Source: JBBPYR01 sp038199755 (GTDB lineage Bacteria > Chloroflexota > Ktedonobacteria > Ktedonobacterales > Ktedonobacteraceae). Taken from it: DNA of 64,000 bases. Positions 8,751 to 18,338 of this stretch are shown here, in pieces (position 1 is the stretch's first letter; each line of letters opens with the position of its first letter). The stretch lies in assembly GCA_038199755.1 (NCBI GenBank), contig JBBPYR010000137.1:10592-74591 (forward strand), read 5' to 3'. Made by a program: the position numbers and the translations under genes. The notes beneath the pieces are model-generated. The model had not been told where the DNA came from. It did not search any database and was given only the letters and a program-made list of their open reading frames with translations.

Positions 8751-10793
8751 CTATTTCAGGTACTTGGCAAACCAGGATTGGATGTGGCGTAGGCGTTCGA
8801 GGCGCGAGTGGGGATGACCACCACGCGACAGGCCGTGGCTCTGCCCATCGAAACGCACCAGTCGTACCTCACGTCCCAGATATTTGAGGGAGGCAAAAAG
8901 CTGCTCTGCCTGCTCGATGGGGCAGCGCAGGTCTTGATCGCTATGAATAATCAAGAGCGGCGTGTGCATATCTTGCACATAGTGAATAGGAGACATGTGC
9001 ATGTAACTTTCCAGAGACTCCCACGGCGTTGTTTCCAAGTTATCATAGCCCAGGTCCCAACCAACATCGCCAGAACCGAACATCGAGGCGAGGTTCACCA
9101 CGCTGCGGTCAGTCACCGCCACCTTGAAGCGGTCATAGTGACCGATGAGCCAGTTGGTCATGAAACCGCCATAGCTGCCCCCAGTCACACCTAGCCGCTG
9201 CTCATCAATGTAGCCGCGCTCAATCAGCTTGTCAAGTCCCATCATAATATCAATGGAGTCTTTTTCGCCCCAGGCACCATGCACGGCAAAGGAGAAATCA
9301 TAGCCATAGCCACAGCTCCCCCGTGGGTTGGTGAAGAACACGACATAACCTTCTGCCACGAGCAGTTGCATCTCGTGGAAGAAACCATAGCCATATTGTG
9401 TCTGCGGACCACCATGAATCTCGATCACCAACGGATACTTTTTCGTGGGATCGAAGTCCTTGGGCTTCATAATCCAGCCATCAATATCCCAGTTATCGGC
9501 TCCCTTGTAGGGCATGTATTCAAGCGAGGCCAGTGTCAACTCGTTAAAGAGGGGGCCATTGCAATCCGTCACGCGTTGCAGCTCGCCGGAAAGCGATGTT
9601 GAACGCACGAAGACCTCCTGTGGGCGCACCGGATTACCGATCAGCAATGCGATCTTGCTTTTTGAGGCGTCCAACGAGAAATCGCGCACATGCACATCGC
9701 CAGGAGTGAGTGTCGGCGGCTCTTTTCCTGCTCCACTCGTGGGGATGGCATACACACGCGAGGCCCCACGATAGGAAGCCAGCACATAGAGAATGCTGTC
9801 ATCAGGCGACCAGATCGGCTGTGGCATCAAGTGCTCGTCGCCTATATCGCTATTGGTCCAGTCCATGCCCGTGCCCGCGAAATCAGGCGTAAGGTTGGTA
9901 GCTTTTTCCTTCTCAGCACTGCTCGCGATGCGATACAGATAATGATGGCCACCGGAACGGAACTTTTTCGCTCCAAGAAAGGCGATTTTTTGGCCATCAG
10001 ACGACCAGGAGGGTGAACTACAAGACATAGTGCTATCAGTCAGGCAACGCACGGTGCCAGCTTTTCCATCGGTCAGCGTGAGCGTGTAGATGTCTGAGCC
10101 AAGATAGGTCCAGCGATCATCGGCACGATTAGAGGTAAAGGCGATTTGGGTGCCATCGGGAGACCAGGTGGCGTCGCCATCATCCCAATCACCATCGGTC
10201 AACTGTTGTGCCTCCCCCTGACCAGCGTTGGCAGCAATCAGGAAGAGATGGGAACGACGCTCATTGATGAAGCCCACGCCATCGAGCCGATACCACAAAT
10301 TGTCGAGCACTCGCACCTTGGGCAGCGGCTTGCCATCGTCCGTCTCTTTGTCGCTGGATCCCACGGCTGCGCTAAAAAGCAGCTGCTTGCTATCGGGCGA
10401 CCAGGCCGGGGATGAGGCTCCGTGCTCCATAAACGTCAGTTGCTGTGCTTCACCACCATCCACTGGCAGTATCCAGATTTGCGGCTTGTCCTTGCCCAGT
10501 TTCTTATGTTCTTTCGAGGGCTTATCCGTTAACTCGCCTTCACGCGTCGAGACAAACGCTAGAAAGCGACCATTCGGCGACCACGTGGGATCGTTAGCAT
10601 TCGAGCTGCTACCCGTATAGCGGCGCGCCTCGCCACCATCCGTGGGGGCCACCCAGATCGCTGAACGATATTCATGCTTATGTTCATCAATCGTGGTAAT
10701 CACAAAAGCGACACGCCGCCCATCCGGCGAGATACGCGGCCTACCCACAAATTTCATCTTGTAGAGGTCTTCTACCGTTATTGCTCGTGACAT
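8751..10793 (-). CDS. S9 family serine peptidase (acylaminoacyl-peptidase type)
   Basis: A 680-residue prolyl-oligopeptidase-family enzyme, cytosolic because no signal peptide is seen. The N-terminal 400 residues form a TolB-like propeller with repeated WSPDG and WSPNG motifs. The C-terminal alpha/beta hydrolase carries the nucleophile in GGSYGGFMTNW, the acid in HSDQDLRCP and the histidine in FDGQSHGLSRGG. It would remove N-terminal acylated residues or dipeptides from short peptides. An upstream GAGGAC supports the ATG at 10793. It is a single gene, separated from the methyltransferase gene by 116 bp. Confidence 0.92.
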   Translation of the reverse strand: MSRAITVEDLYKMKFVGRPRISPDGRRVAFVITTIDEHKHEYRSAIWVAPTDGGEARRYTGSSSNANDPTWSPNGRFLAFVSTREGELTDKPSKEHKKLGKDKPQIWILPVDGGEAQQLTFMEHGASSPAWSPDSKQLLFSAAVGSSDKETDDGKPLPKVRVLDNLWYRLDGVGFINERRSHLFLIAANAGQGEAQQLTDGDWDDGDATWSPDGTQIAFTSNRADDRWTYLGSDIYTLTLTDGKAGTVRCLTDSTMSCSSPSWSSDGQKIAFLGAKKFRSGGHHYLYRIASSAEKEKATNLTPDFAGTGMDWTNSDIGDEHLMPQPIWSPDDSILYVLASYRGASRVYAIPTSGAGKEPPTLTPGDVHVRDFSLDASKSKIALLIGNPVRPQEVFVRSTSLSGELQRVTDCNGPLFNELTLASLEYMPYKGADNWDIDGWIMKPKDFDPTKKYPLVIEIHGGPQTQYGYGFFHEMQLLVAEGYVVFFTNPRGSCGYGYDFSFAVHGAWGEKDSIDIMMGLDKLIERGYIDEQRLGVTGGSYGGFMTNWLIGHYDRFKVAVTDRSVVNLASMFGSGDVGWDLGYDNLETTPWESLESYMHMSPIHYVQDMHTPLLIIHSDQDLRCPIEQAEQLFASLKYLGREVRLVRFDGQSHGLSRGGHPHSRLERLRHIQSWFAKYLK

Positions 10794-10909
10794 GTTTTAT
10801 TGCTTGTCCTCTCTATAGGAAGTAATGACATTGTCATAGCATATCATCTTGTGTGCGTTTTGTGAACACTTCGCGCTCAACCATTCACAATATTGTGGAG
10901 AAATCGTTC

Positions 10910-11569
10910 CTATTTATGAGCAACAATAATCTCAGAGGGCATGGTGTGGCGCATATATTCGCGCTCAACCCGTTGGAAGCCTGCCGCCACTACAAAGTTT
11001 TGTAACAAGACGGGGCGACAGCCAAGCAAGAGATAAGGCACAAGCCCTTGCGGCAAACGGCTATACAGGCGTTCATAGGCATTCATGCCCGTATCGTCCT
11101 GCTTGCTCATGTTGACCAAGGCGAGCCGTCCAGCAGGCTTGAGCACGCGGCGAAACTCGGCGAGGACCACGGGTATGTCGGCAAGGGGCATCAAGTCGAA
11201 CATATAGCTATTGTAGAGTACATCAAACGTACCATCGGGAAAGGGGAGGTGATGGGTGTCGGCAACTTGCAAGTTGACGTTATCGTAACCAGCTGCCTTC
11301 ACCACCTGTTGCGCTTTTGCCAACATCTTTGGCGAGAGTTCGACGCCATAGACGGTGTTTGAACGCGGCAGGCGTTGCAGCAGTTCTATTAAGGTCGCGC
11401 CGATGCCAAAGGCGACTTCGAGCACACAATCCGTTGCTTGAATGTTCGCCAGTGTAACGCCGCGTAGTCGCGGTTTGCGTTCTATGGGCGCATAGATGAC
11501 TCCATAGAATACGCTGGCAAAATCGTAAGCGCGACGAATGGTGTCTGTCGGCGCGACCGCTTCGATCAT
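10910..11569 (-). CDS. Class I SAM-dependent methyltransferase
   Basis: A 219-residue methyltransferase. Motif I is VLEVAFGIGATLIELL, then YGVELSPKML, then DTHHLPFPDGTFDVLYN and FRRVLKPAGRLALVN: the UbiE/Methyltransf_11 pattern. The first glycine of the usual GxGxG is replaced by Ala-Phe (EVAFGIG), which subtypes tolerate. The substrate cannot be told. Its ATG overlaps the TGA of the M14 peptidase gene by 4 bp (11566-11569), so the two are translationally coupled. Confidence 0.85.
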   Translation of the reverse strand: MIEAVAPTDTIRRAYDFASVFYGVIYAPIERKPRLRGVTLANIQATDCVLEVAFGIGATLIELLQRLPRSNTVYGVELSPKMLAKAQQVVKAAGYDNVNLQVADTHHLPFPDGTFDVLYNSYMFDLMPLADIPVVLAEFRRVLKPAGRLALVNMSKQDDTGMNAYERLYSRLPQGLVPYLLLGCRPVLLQNFVVAAGFQRVEREYMRHTMPSEIIVAHK

Positions 11570-13296
11570 GAGGCCGACACCTCTAGCACGAGCGTTTTGT
11601 GAATCGTACCCGCCCTTTGTGAGCGAATCGTCAGTTCAAGCTGGCTGCCCTGAGCACCTTTTAGTACCCATTCGATTTTACAGAGGTTGTCGGTGGGTGA
11701 GCCAGCACCAAACAACTTGTTGGAGCGACCTTCCAATTGCCCAACCTCTTGCTTCCGTTCGCCGCAAATGAGGGTCACGGCCTCCGTAACGCTAAGTTCG
11801 ATCTCGATGGGGCGCACGATCTTACGCTCTTTGGCTTTTAAGCTGGTATAGGTCGGTAAAAAGCCATTGTTCTCGATCACGAGCACGACATGATAGACGC
11901 CCTCCGCTTGCGGCTCGACCTTGAGGGTGCGAATACTCAGACGAGGGTTAAGCGCGGCATGGGCAAGCGTAAAACGGCTATGCTTTTCGCACAGTTCAGG
12001 CAGATATTTGAGTGGCGCGTTCTGCTCGTAGAGTTTGTATTTCCAACCGCCAATTTCGACTGGTCCCAGCTGTGGATGGTTGAACGGCTGCCAATCCTGA
12101 AAGGCTTCACCCTGCACCTCTTCATCATTCCAACGCATCAGTTTTTCGTCGTCCTCTTCGGGATGCCAGCGTTTCCAGGCAATGAAGTCGCGCACGCCAT
12201 TTGGGGATGTGATGCCAGCAATGGTGGGCATGTCCCATAGCTCGGTGGTGAAGCCAAACCATCCCAGGTGATCATAGACATAATCATCCATCGCGCCATA
12301 TGTCACCCCTTTGGGATCGTAGCGAAAGCCATGATAGGTCGAAACGCAGGGATACCCCGTGATCTGTGTGCCACGCTCACCAAGAACTTTAAACACCTCC
12401 AGATCACGCGTTGGCATATGGTCATCGGCGTGGGTGCTATAGGGACGGAGCAACACACCAGCATAGGTGTGATAGGTGAGGAAGCCAGAAATATTGGGAT
12501 GGGTGCGCCAGAACTCTGCCTCTGCCCGCGTCTCTGGCTCCGAGAAGGGATAAGGACCGGCGCCATATTGCGTTCCCTCCGGTGCCCACTCGTAGGGATA
12601 GTTGCGATTAATGTCTAGCCCTTCTCGGCGCGGGGCGATGGGAATGGTGTAGCCATCGAAGTTGCGAATCAGTCCCTCGGTCAGCAGATGATAGTACTCG
12701 CCACCCTCTTCGTCGATCTCGCGCCGCCGCATAATTCGTGGGTCCTTGCTCGAACATTTCCAAGCACCATTGGGGTCTTTGATGCGCATATCGAGGATTT
12801 CGCCATCGCCATCCACATCCGCAGGATATAAGCCGTCACGCTCATCTTCATAGGGATAGGGGCGTGTGCTGCTGCGCAGGTAGTAAGGCGTGGTGAGATA
12901 GCGTTCCGCACCATCGACGCTGATGCGCGGCATCAGATACACAACCGAGCGGTCGAGCAGGTGCGTAATTGCCTCGTCACTGCCATAACGCGTCAGATAG
13001 GACCAGAGTGTATAGAGCACAACAGTTGAGCCTGTCACCTCGCCTGCGTGCGTGTTGCCATCAATCCAGTATGCAGGCTTTTCCAGGTCTGGTCCGGTCT
13101 GTTTATTGGTCAAGGTGATGAGCCACAACTCGCGTCCCTCCAGGCTTTTGCCAATCGAGGTAATAGACGCCAGTTGTGGATGTGCTTCAACCAGTTCGTG
13201 AAGCAGTCTGGTCAAAACATCGTAAGTATAAAAGGAAAAAATACGATTTTCTGGGTCAAAATTCTGATGAATAATGGCTTCTGGCATGCGGAACAT
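11566..13296 (-). CDS. M14 family zinc carboxypeptidase
   Basis: A 576-residue metallopeptidase. Zinc ligands are visible in NTHAGEVTGS (HxxE) and in SGFLTYHTYAGV. The substrate-binding arginine/asparagine segment is DINRNYPYEW, and the catalytic glutamate lies in GFTTELWDMP. A C-terminal beta-rich domain of about 150 residues follows. No signal peptide is visible, so it is probably cytosolic. The first ATG (13296) is only 3 nt from an AAGGA and an ATG 9 bp further in (13287) has a spacing of 12 nt, so the start is uncertain by three residues. It is the first gene of a pair with the methyltransferase. Confidence 0.9.
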   Translation of the reverse strand: MFRMPEAIIHQNFDPENRIFSFYTYDVLTRLLHELVEAHPQLASITSIGKSLEGRELWLITLTNKQTGPDLEKPAYWIDGNTHAGEVTGSTVVLYTLWSYLTRYGSDEAITHLLDRSVVYLMPRISVDGAERYLTTPYYLRSSTRPYPYEDERDGLYPADVDGDGEILDMRIKDPNGAWKCSSKDPRIMRRREIDEEGGEYYHLLTEGLIRNFDGYTIPIAPRREGLDINRNYPYEWAPEGTQYGAGPYPFSEPETRAEAEFWRTHPNISGFLTYHTYAGVLLRPYSTHADDHMPTRDLEVFKVLGERGTQITGYPCVSTYHGFRYDPKGVTYGAMDDYVYDHLGWFGFTTELWDMPTIAGITSPNGVRDFIAWKRWHPEEDDEKLMRWNDEEVQGEAFQDWQPFNHPQLGPVEIGGWKYKLYEQNAPLKYLPELCEKHSRFTLAHAALNPRLSIRTLKVEPQAEGVYHVVLVIENNGFLPTYTSLKAKERKIVRPIEIELSVTEAVTLICGERKQEVGQLEGRSNKLFGAGSPTDNLCKIEWVLKGAQGSQLELTIRSQRAGTIHKTLVLEVSAS

Positions 13297-13364
13297 GTTT
13301 CCTTAAAAGTACTAAATAGGTGCTACTACACAAACAGCGGCAGTGTATCGTTGAGACAGCAAGG

Positions 13365-14192
13365 CTAGCGACGACGACGACTACGTTGTTCCTGAGAAAG
13401 AGCGATATCAAGCGTTTCGTGAAGGCGTTCAAAATCATCGACATCGAGTTGCAATTCGACGGCGGGTAAATCGTCAACACGAGTGCGACCCTCTTCAAAG
13501 AGTTGTAGCACCATCACCAGTTCCACCTCTAGCTCATCTAGTCCGTCCTCGTGCTCCAATTCATCCGCCACATCTTCCTCATCCTCATCTTCATCGTCAT
13601 CATCACCCACAGTCGCCTGTGGCACAAACTCAATGTTGGTGCGCGCACACTTAAAGCGACTCGTCAGCTTCAAGGCATCGGTTGACATCTCCTCGGCAAG
13701 TTCGCGTACCACCTCCATCATTTGGATGAAGGCATCTTGCAACTGCTCCAGGGCGTCTTCCTCTTCGCTCGTGACCTCCGACTCTGCTGATAGCTCTCCG
13801 CTCAACTGTCCAGTATTGCCTTCGGGCAGGCGTTGTCGTGCCAATTCATTCAACTGTTTCAGCGTCTGGGCGAACGCAGGCGAAAACGCGCTTTCGCGTT
13901 CATTTGTTTTTGTACCTTCTTGTGCCTCTGGCTCGTCTCCATTGAGCGAGGGAAGCACCGTATCCTCGTCATCGTCTTCGTCATCATCCAGATTCAACCC
14001 GATAGCGGCTTCTATGCCGAGTATTTGATCGTGAAGCTGCTCTGCTGCCTCACGGGTCATATAGGCGGTTACCCGTGCTTGCCGTGACGCAGCCAAAAAT
14101 TGAAATTGGGGCCAATCGCGGTATTGTTCTCGGCGGCGCAAGTAGCGCATGTCTACCAGACCTAACGTATCTAGCCGCAACGAAAGTTCCAT
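13365..14192 (-). CDS. Acidic protein of unknown function
   Basis: 275 residues, very rich in Asp and Glu. Acidic runs lie near residues 72-80 and 195-220, and the last six residues are basic (RSRRRR). The first 70 residues, starting MELSLRLDTLGLVDMRYLRR, look folded. The rest alternates low-complexity acidic segments with helical ones. No catalytic motif or membrane segment is visible and I do not recognise the family. Codon structure and GGAG 7 nt before the ATG support it as real; the serine-rich frame on the opposite strand is a mirror of the Asp/Glu codons. It is followed downstream by the M14 peptidase gene. Confidence 0.65.
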   Translation of the reverse strand: MELSLRLDTLGLVDMRYLRRREQYRDWPQFQFLAASRQARVTAYMTREAAEQLHDQILGIEAAIGLNLDDDEDDDEDTVLPSLNGDEPEAQEGTKTNERESAFSPAFAQTLKQLNELARQRLPEGNTGQLSGELSAESEVTSEEEDALEQLQDAFIQMMEVVRELAEEMSTDALKLTSRFKCARTNIEFVPQATVGDDDDEDEDEEDVADELEHEDGLDELEVELVMVLQLFEEGRTRVDDLPAVELQLDVDDFERLHETLDIALSQEQRSRRRR

Positions 14193-14392
14193 GCATCACT
14201 CCTCAATTAGGTAGAATGAGTTCTCTCTGTGCGATACAACCACCAAAGATATACAATTCCACCTCGTTCACGCTTCTCTTTTGTTATCATTATCAAAGCA
14301 CCCAAAGTCTGAAAGAGAGATGGAGTAAATTGCCTGCTTCATGGTGTACTTCATCATCATACCACCGATAAGCACAATTGCCAAAAGCAAAT

Positions 14393-14464
14393 AAAAAGAG
14401 GCTGTGGTCGGTCATGTACACGCTCACTAACGGTGGTGTATATGACCGACCACAGCCTCTTTTT
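14393..14464. terminator. Long terminator hairpin
   Basis: Perfect 23-bp inverted repeat (14393-14415 with 14442-14464), ending in A5 and T5 tracts that make it a good terminator in either direction. The right arm ends next to the stop of the large membrane protein. Confidence 0.85.
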
Positions 14465-17400
14465 CTACTCAGCTTCGCGCCACATCACTTTTATACGCGC
14501 ACTCATCAATTTGAGCACAGTCGCCAGCAGGAGCAGTGTCATCCCTAAAATTGCCATCGCCACAAAGGGGGGAATACCCAGCGAGGGTAAGAAGAGGGCA
14601 TGCATTGCACTCACCATCAGCAGAGCAGCTCCGCTCAAGATGAAGAAGCGAATATGTGTACTGACACCAACGATGAAGAGAGCCAACGACTCAAGGGCTA
14701 AGATCACTGTTGGTTGCAGGTTAACCTGACTAAAGCTAAACCAGAGTGAGGGCAAAAGGAGCAATGCCGCACCAGTGATGGAGCAGACTTGTCCGATGGC
14801 ATGACGAGAAACGATCTTCTGGTCACGTGAGATGAACGGTGCGACCACGATCAGGTAGGTAGCGGGAACAAGTGAGAGTACATCCAGGCGTGTCTGCTGA
14901 AACGCGATCTGTTCCCAGGTGACAACGAACGAGAGCAGGAAGCCCGACACATACAGGCACCAACGCCGTGTCTCTGGCTCTGCCCGCAGCCAGCCATACC
15001 AGAACACTAAGCCACTGAGCAGCAGCAGTGCGCCCGCGCCAACGTGAGCGAGGATGCCAGCAGGCATCGCGAGACCGCCATTGGCAGCGATCACAAACAC
15101 CACCACGATTTGCCCAGGGATTGCAAGCAATTCGTGCAAGCGTTGTGGGATGAGCAGTTTGGTTGCAGAGGGGATGATCCCCCAGGTGAAACGGGCCGCG
15201 AACACAAGCACAAACAGGATGCTACACGCCGCCATCTGCTGCCAGAACAGCCAGGGCATGTGTGCGATAGTCACCAAAGCCAACCCGATAGGCAACACGA
15301 GCAGTTCTGGCACACGCTCGATCAGCAGGACACAGAGGGTCAGCGCGATAAACGCCAGCAGGATACCAGTGGCAAACAAAACAGGCATAGAAGACAGAAC
15401 AGACAGGAGTGTAAACAGGCCAACCAGGACAGCGGCTGCAACGGCGACCGCATAGAGTGGCAACACATATGCGACGCGCCTATTGTGCTGCTGCCACATA
15501 AACCAGTTTGGCCGTACACGATGAATGAGCAGGGTTATGACTCCAATAGCAGTGCAGAGCAGTGCCACCTCCAAAAGCTGAATGCCTTGCCCAAATTGCG
15601 CCATATAGATCAGGGACCAGATCGCGAAACCGCTTGCCACCCATAAAAACAGGATCAGGTCGTCAGCTATCCCTAATAGGAAGATTACACCCGCCAAGCC
15701 AAGCAGCACCAGGGTGACAGTGGCTTCCTGTCCAGACTGCAAGCCATGCATGCCGATCACAATGCCCGCGAGCAAAGATGAGACATACAGAGGAATAGCC
15801 CAGTCACGATCAGCCAGGCGACTCACACTGAAGGCACAAAGAACGAGCGTGGGGGCAATCCAACTCAGCTGCGTTAAGGTATTCGTGGGCACCAACACCG
15901 CAAGGCAAGCGAAAATCGCGACCACCAGCAACCACTCCTTGGCTCGTGCCAGAGCAGCCGCACCATACCACGCAAGGGATATCAAAGCCAGTTCTAACAC
16001 AAACGGAAATGAATAGCCCAGCCATTGCTGCACTATGCTCGTCGTATTTGTATAATCTATAATCAGGAACACCAAGCTATAGATCAGCCCACTTATTAAC
16101 AGCGGCCACTCCCAGCGCAGCGCAGGACGAGATGTCTGCCGAGACCCGACCGCGGCATGAGCAGCATGTTCGGTATAGTAGCGATGCACGATGACAGCGA
16201 TGAACGGCAGAAACAGACCTGCGACAAACAACACACGTGGACGCTGTGCGAACATGGGCAAAACAGCGAGCAGAAAGATCAATGAGAGAAACAGCCACCC
16301 GCTACGCCGCTGATAGAGCAGCATGCCGTAGCTCAAAGCCGCAAAGAAGAAAAACACGATGCTACACAGCTCAATGCTTTGCGAAAAGCTTAAGGAGACA
16401 GTAAAGAAGCTGGTGCAGAGTGCCAGCACATCGAGCGGATTCGACCATGCCGTGCCGATAAAACGACGTGTGAAGATGGCTGCGAGGACAAACAACAGCG
16501 ATAGTGCCAGAAAGCTCCACACGGGTACGACGCCAAGCGTCACGGTCACAACTCCCCATGCCCAGGCGAATAGAAAACCACTCAGCAGCAAGAACCACGG
16601 CCAGCCAGCGTGCTTTTTGTCTAAGACACCGTGCAATCCTGTATGGCGCAACACAATACTTGTTGTCAACACACAACCGATCAGCACCAGCGCAAGACAG
16701 GCCAGCAACGTCGCACTCGCTGCTATCAGCGTGACACCTCCTCCATATGCCGCAGACCACAAGCGCGACGAGAGATCAAATGGCGTGGCGAGAAAGGGCA
16801 CAAGCGCGACGAGAATCAGAGCGATACCATCCATATGCTCTCGTAACAACGCAAAGGGTTGCAGCCAGCGCGGAGAGAAACGATTGAGGCCATGATAGAG
16901 CACTGCAACAAGGGTCAATGCCAGAGCATAGCGGGTTTGCTGAAAATCGAGCATATAAGAGAATAGTAATGTGCTATAGAAAAACAGGTAGGCAATACCA
17001 ATAGCCTCATCTTTATATTTTCCTAGCCAGATGAAGAGCATAAACCAGACAAGGATACAGAGTGAGAGCAAGAATAGAGCATTACGCAACTCATAAGAAG
17101 GATGATGCAGGCCATCAATTGCCAGCGAGCCCATCGGCATAACAGCCACCGCAATAACACCAATCAGCGTACAAGTGACCATCAGGAAGCGCACAGGACC
17201 TAACAGAATGGCTGCACTACCTCGAAACAAGCGTAACTGCGCCTGCTGACGGGGAGCGGCAACCAATGCCGCAAACGCGAGCACCATCAGCAGACACGAC
17301 CACCACCAGAAGTTCAGGTGATTGGCAGAGGCAATGGCCAAGTCTGTCACGATTAGCGATATCGCCGCGAAAAAGCCAAATGGCTGAAACCGCTGATACA

Positions 17401-18136
17401 CAGCTAACGCGCCATATGTCAGCGCAGCATAGCTGGCCACTATCGCAATCAGCGTGGGCGTTGACAGAGTAATCAGATGACCCGCGATCAAGCGATAGCC
17501 TGAAAAACCAACCAGGGGCACGAGCAGCGCAAAAACGGCGGTATAGATGGCGGCAACGGTACGAAAACTGCGGAAGCGATAGGTGACAACACCAACGGTG
17601 CCGAAGATGGCATGCACCAGAAACATCACTAGAAATGATAAGAGCAGGTTTGCCGTCGTTGCAACAAAACTGAGTGAGCCAACTAGAACCAGGAAAGCAC
17701 CGAGCGAGGCCACAATATTAATTGTTTGATCGGCAAAAAATGAGCTGAGCGAGAAGGCACTCGCTGCTTCCACACGCGCCGAGGCAGAGACAGAGGATAT
17801 AGCAGCAGGCTGCAACACGGGAACAGGTCCCGGCTGCGGCTGGAATTGCAGTTGTTGAACTGGTACAACGGGCAATGGCCGCGTGCTAGCAGTTCCCACG
17901 GTCACTGGTTGACGCAAGGCAACCAATCGTCTTTGATATCGCTGTATTAATGTTTGTACAGTGAGCTGTGCCCCGCCATAGCGTGCCACACGTTCTAGAT
18001 CGCTCACTGCAGCTATTAAAAAGTTGCGTTCCTTGAGTGGGCTCAGTGGATAGTTACAGCGTGGACAATCGTCTCCAACAAGTCCTTGCACAGATAAGCC
18101 ACAGCAATCACAAGTAGTAGTAAGTATTGTTTGCAT
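14465..18136 (-). CDS. Giant zinc-ribbon multi-pass membrane protein (SCO7613-like architecture)
   Basis: 1223 residues. The N-terminus has a zinc ribbon (CDCCGLSVQ then CPRCNYPLSP) and a helix (DLERVARYGG), followed by a Pro/Val-rich linker. More than 25 hydrophobic segments then fill the rest of the chain. This layout resembles the SCO7613-type integral membrane proteins of actinobacteria, whose function is unknown. I chose the ATG at 18136 because GAGGGGA lies about 9 nt upstream; an upstream in-frame start would add 30 unlikely residues. It is monocistronic and ends at a strong hairpin. A transport role is possible, but no catalytic motif is visible. Confidence 0.8.
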   Translation of the reverse strand: MQTILTTTCDCCGLSVQGLVGDDCPRCNYPLSPLKERNFLIAAVSDLERVARYGGAQLTVQTLIQRYQRRLVALRQPVTVGTASTRPLPVVPVQQLQFQPQPGPVPVLQPAAISSVSASARVEAASAFSLSSFFADQTINIVASLGAFLVLVGSLSFVATTANLLLSFLVMFLVHAIFGTVGVVTYRFRSFRTVAAIYTAVFALLVPLVGFSGYRLIAGHLITLSTPTLIAIVASYAALTYGALAVYQRFQPFGFFAAISLIVTDLAIASANHLNFWWWSCLLMVLAFAALVAAPRQQAQLRLFRGSAAILLGPVRFLMVTCTLIGVIAVAVMPMGSLAIDGLHHPSYELRNALFLLSLCILVWFMLFIWLGKYKDEAIGIAYLFFYSTLLFSYMLDFQQTRYALALTLVAVLYHGLNRFSPRWLQPFALLREHMDGIALILVALVPFLATPFDLSSRLWSAAYGGGVTLIAASATLLACLALVLIGCVLTTSIVLRHTGLHGVLDKKHAGWPWFLLLSGFLFAWAWGVVTVTLGVVPVWSFLALSLLFVLAAIFTRRFIGTAWSNPLDVLALCTSFFTVSLSFSQSIELCSIVFFFFAALSYGMLLYQRRSGWLFLSLIFLLAVLPMFAQRPRVLFVAGLFLPFIAVIVHRYYTEHAAHAAVGSRQTSRPALRWEWPLLISGLIYSLVFLIIDYTNTTSIVQQWLGYSFPFVLELALISLAWYGAAALARAKEWLLVVAIFACLAVLVPTNTLTQLSWIAPTLVLCAFSVSRLADRDWAIPLYVSSLLAGIVIGMHGLQSGQEATVTLVLLGLAGVIFLLGIADDLILFLWVASGFAIWSLIYMAQFGQGIQLLEVALLCTAIGVITLLIHRVRPNWFMWQQHNRRVAYVLPLYAVAVAAAVLVGLFTLLSVLSSMPVLFATGILLAFIALTLCVLLIERVPELLVLPIGLALVTIAHMPWLFWQQMAACSILFVLVFAARFTWGIIPSATKLLIPQRLHELLAIPGQIVVVFVIAANGGLAMPAGILAHVGAGALLLLSGLVFWYGWLRAEPETRRWCLYVSGFLLSFVVTWEQIAFQQTRLDVLSLVPATYLIVVAPFISRDQKIVSRHAIGQVCSITGAALLLLPSLWFSFSQVNLQPTVILALESLALFIVGVSTHIRFFILSGAALLMVSAMHALFLPSLGIPPFVAMAILGMTLLLLATVLKLMSARIKVMWREAE

Positions 18137-18338
18137 ATATTTATTCCCCTCAGTAGGGATGTCCCTTATATAAGCTCCTTGGGAGCATCCTGCGAACCAT
18201 ATATACAGTATAGGAAGTTGTATCATTATTGATGAGTGTCATATGACCCATGTCAAGCATCCCCGCTTGAAAGACAAAGGGGAGGAATTGCGGTGACTCT
18301 ATGAGCCTCTTCTCTCGCGGTGAGAGGATGCTAAGCCG

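Noticed and set aside
13483..14028. Serine-rich frame of 181 codons on the plus strand
   Set aside because: It is the antisense of the Asp/Glu-rich gene at 13365-14192; GAT/GAA/GAG codons read as serine on the other strand.
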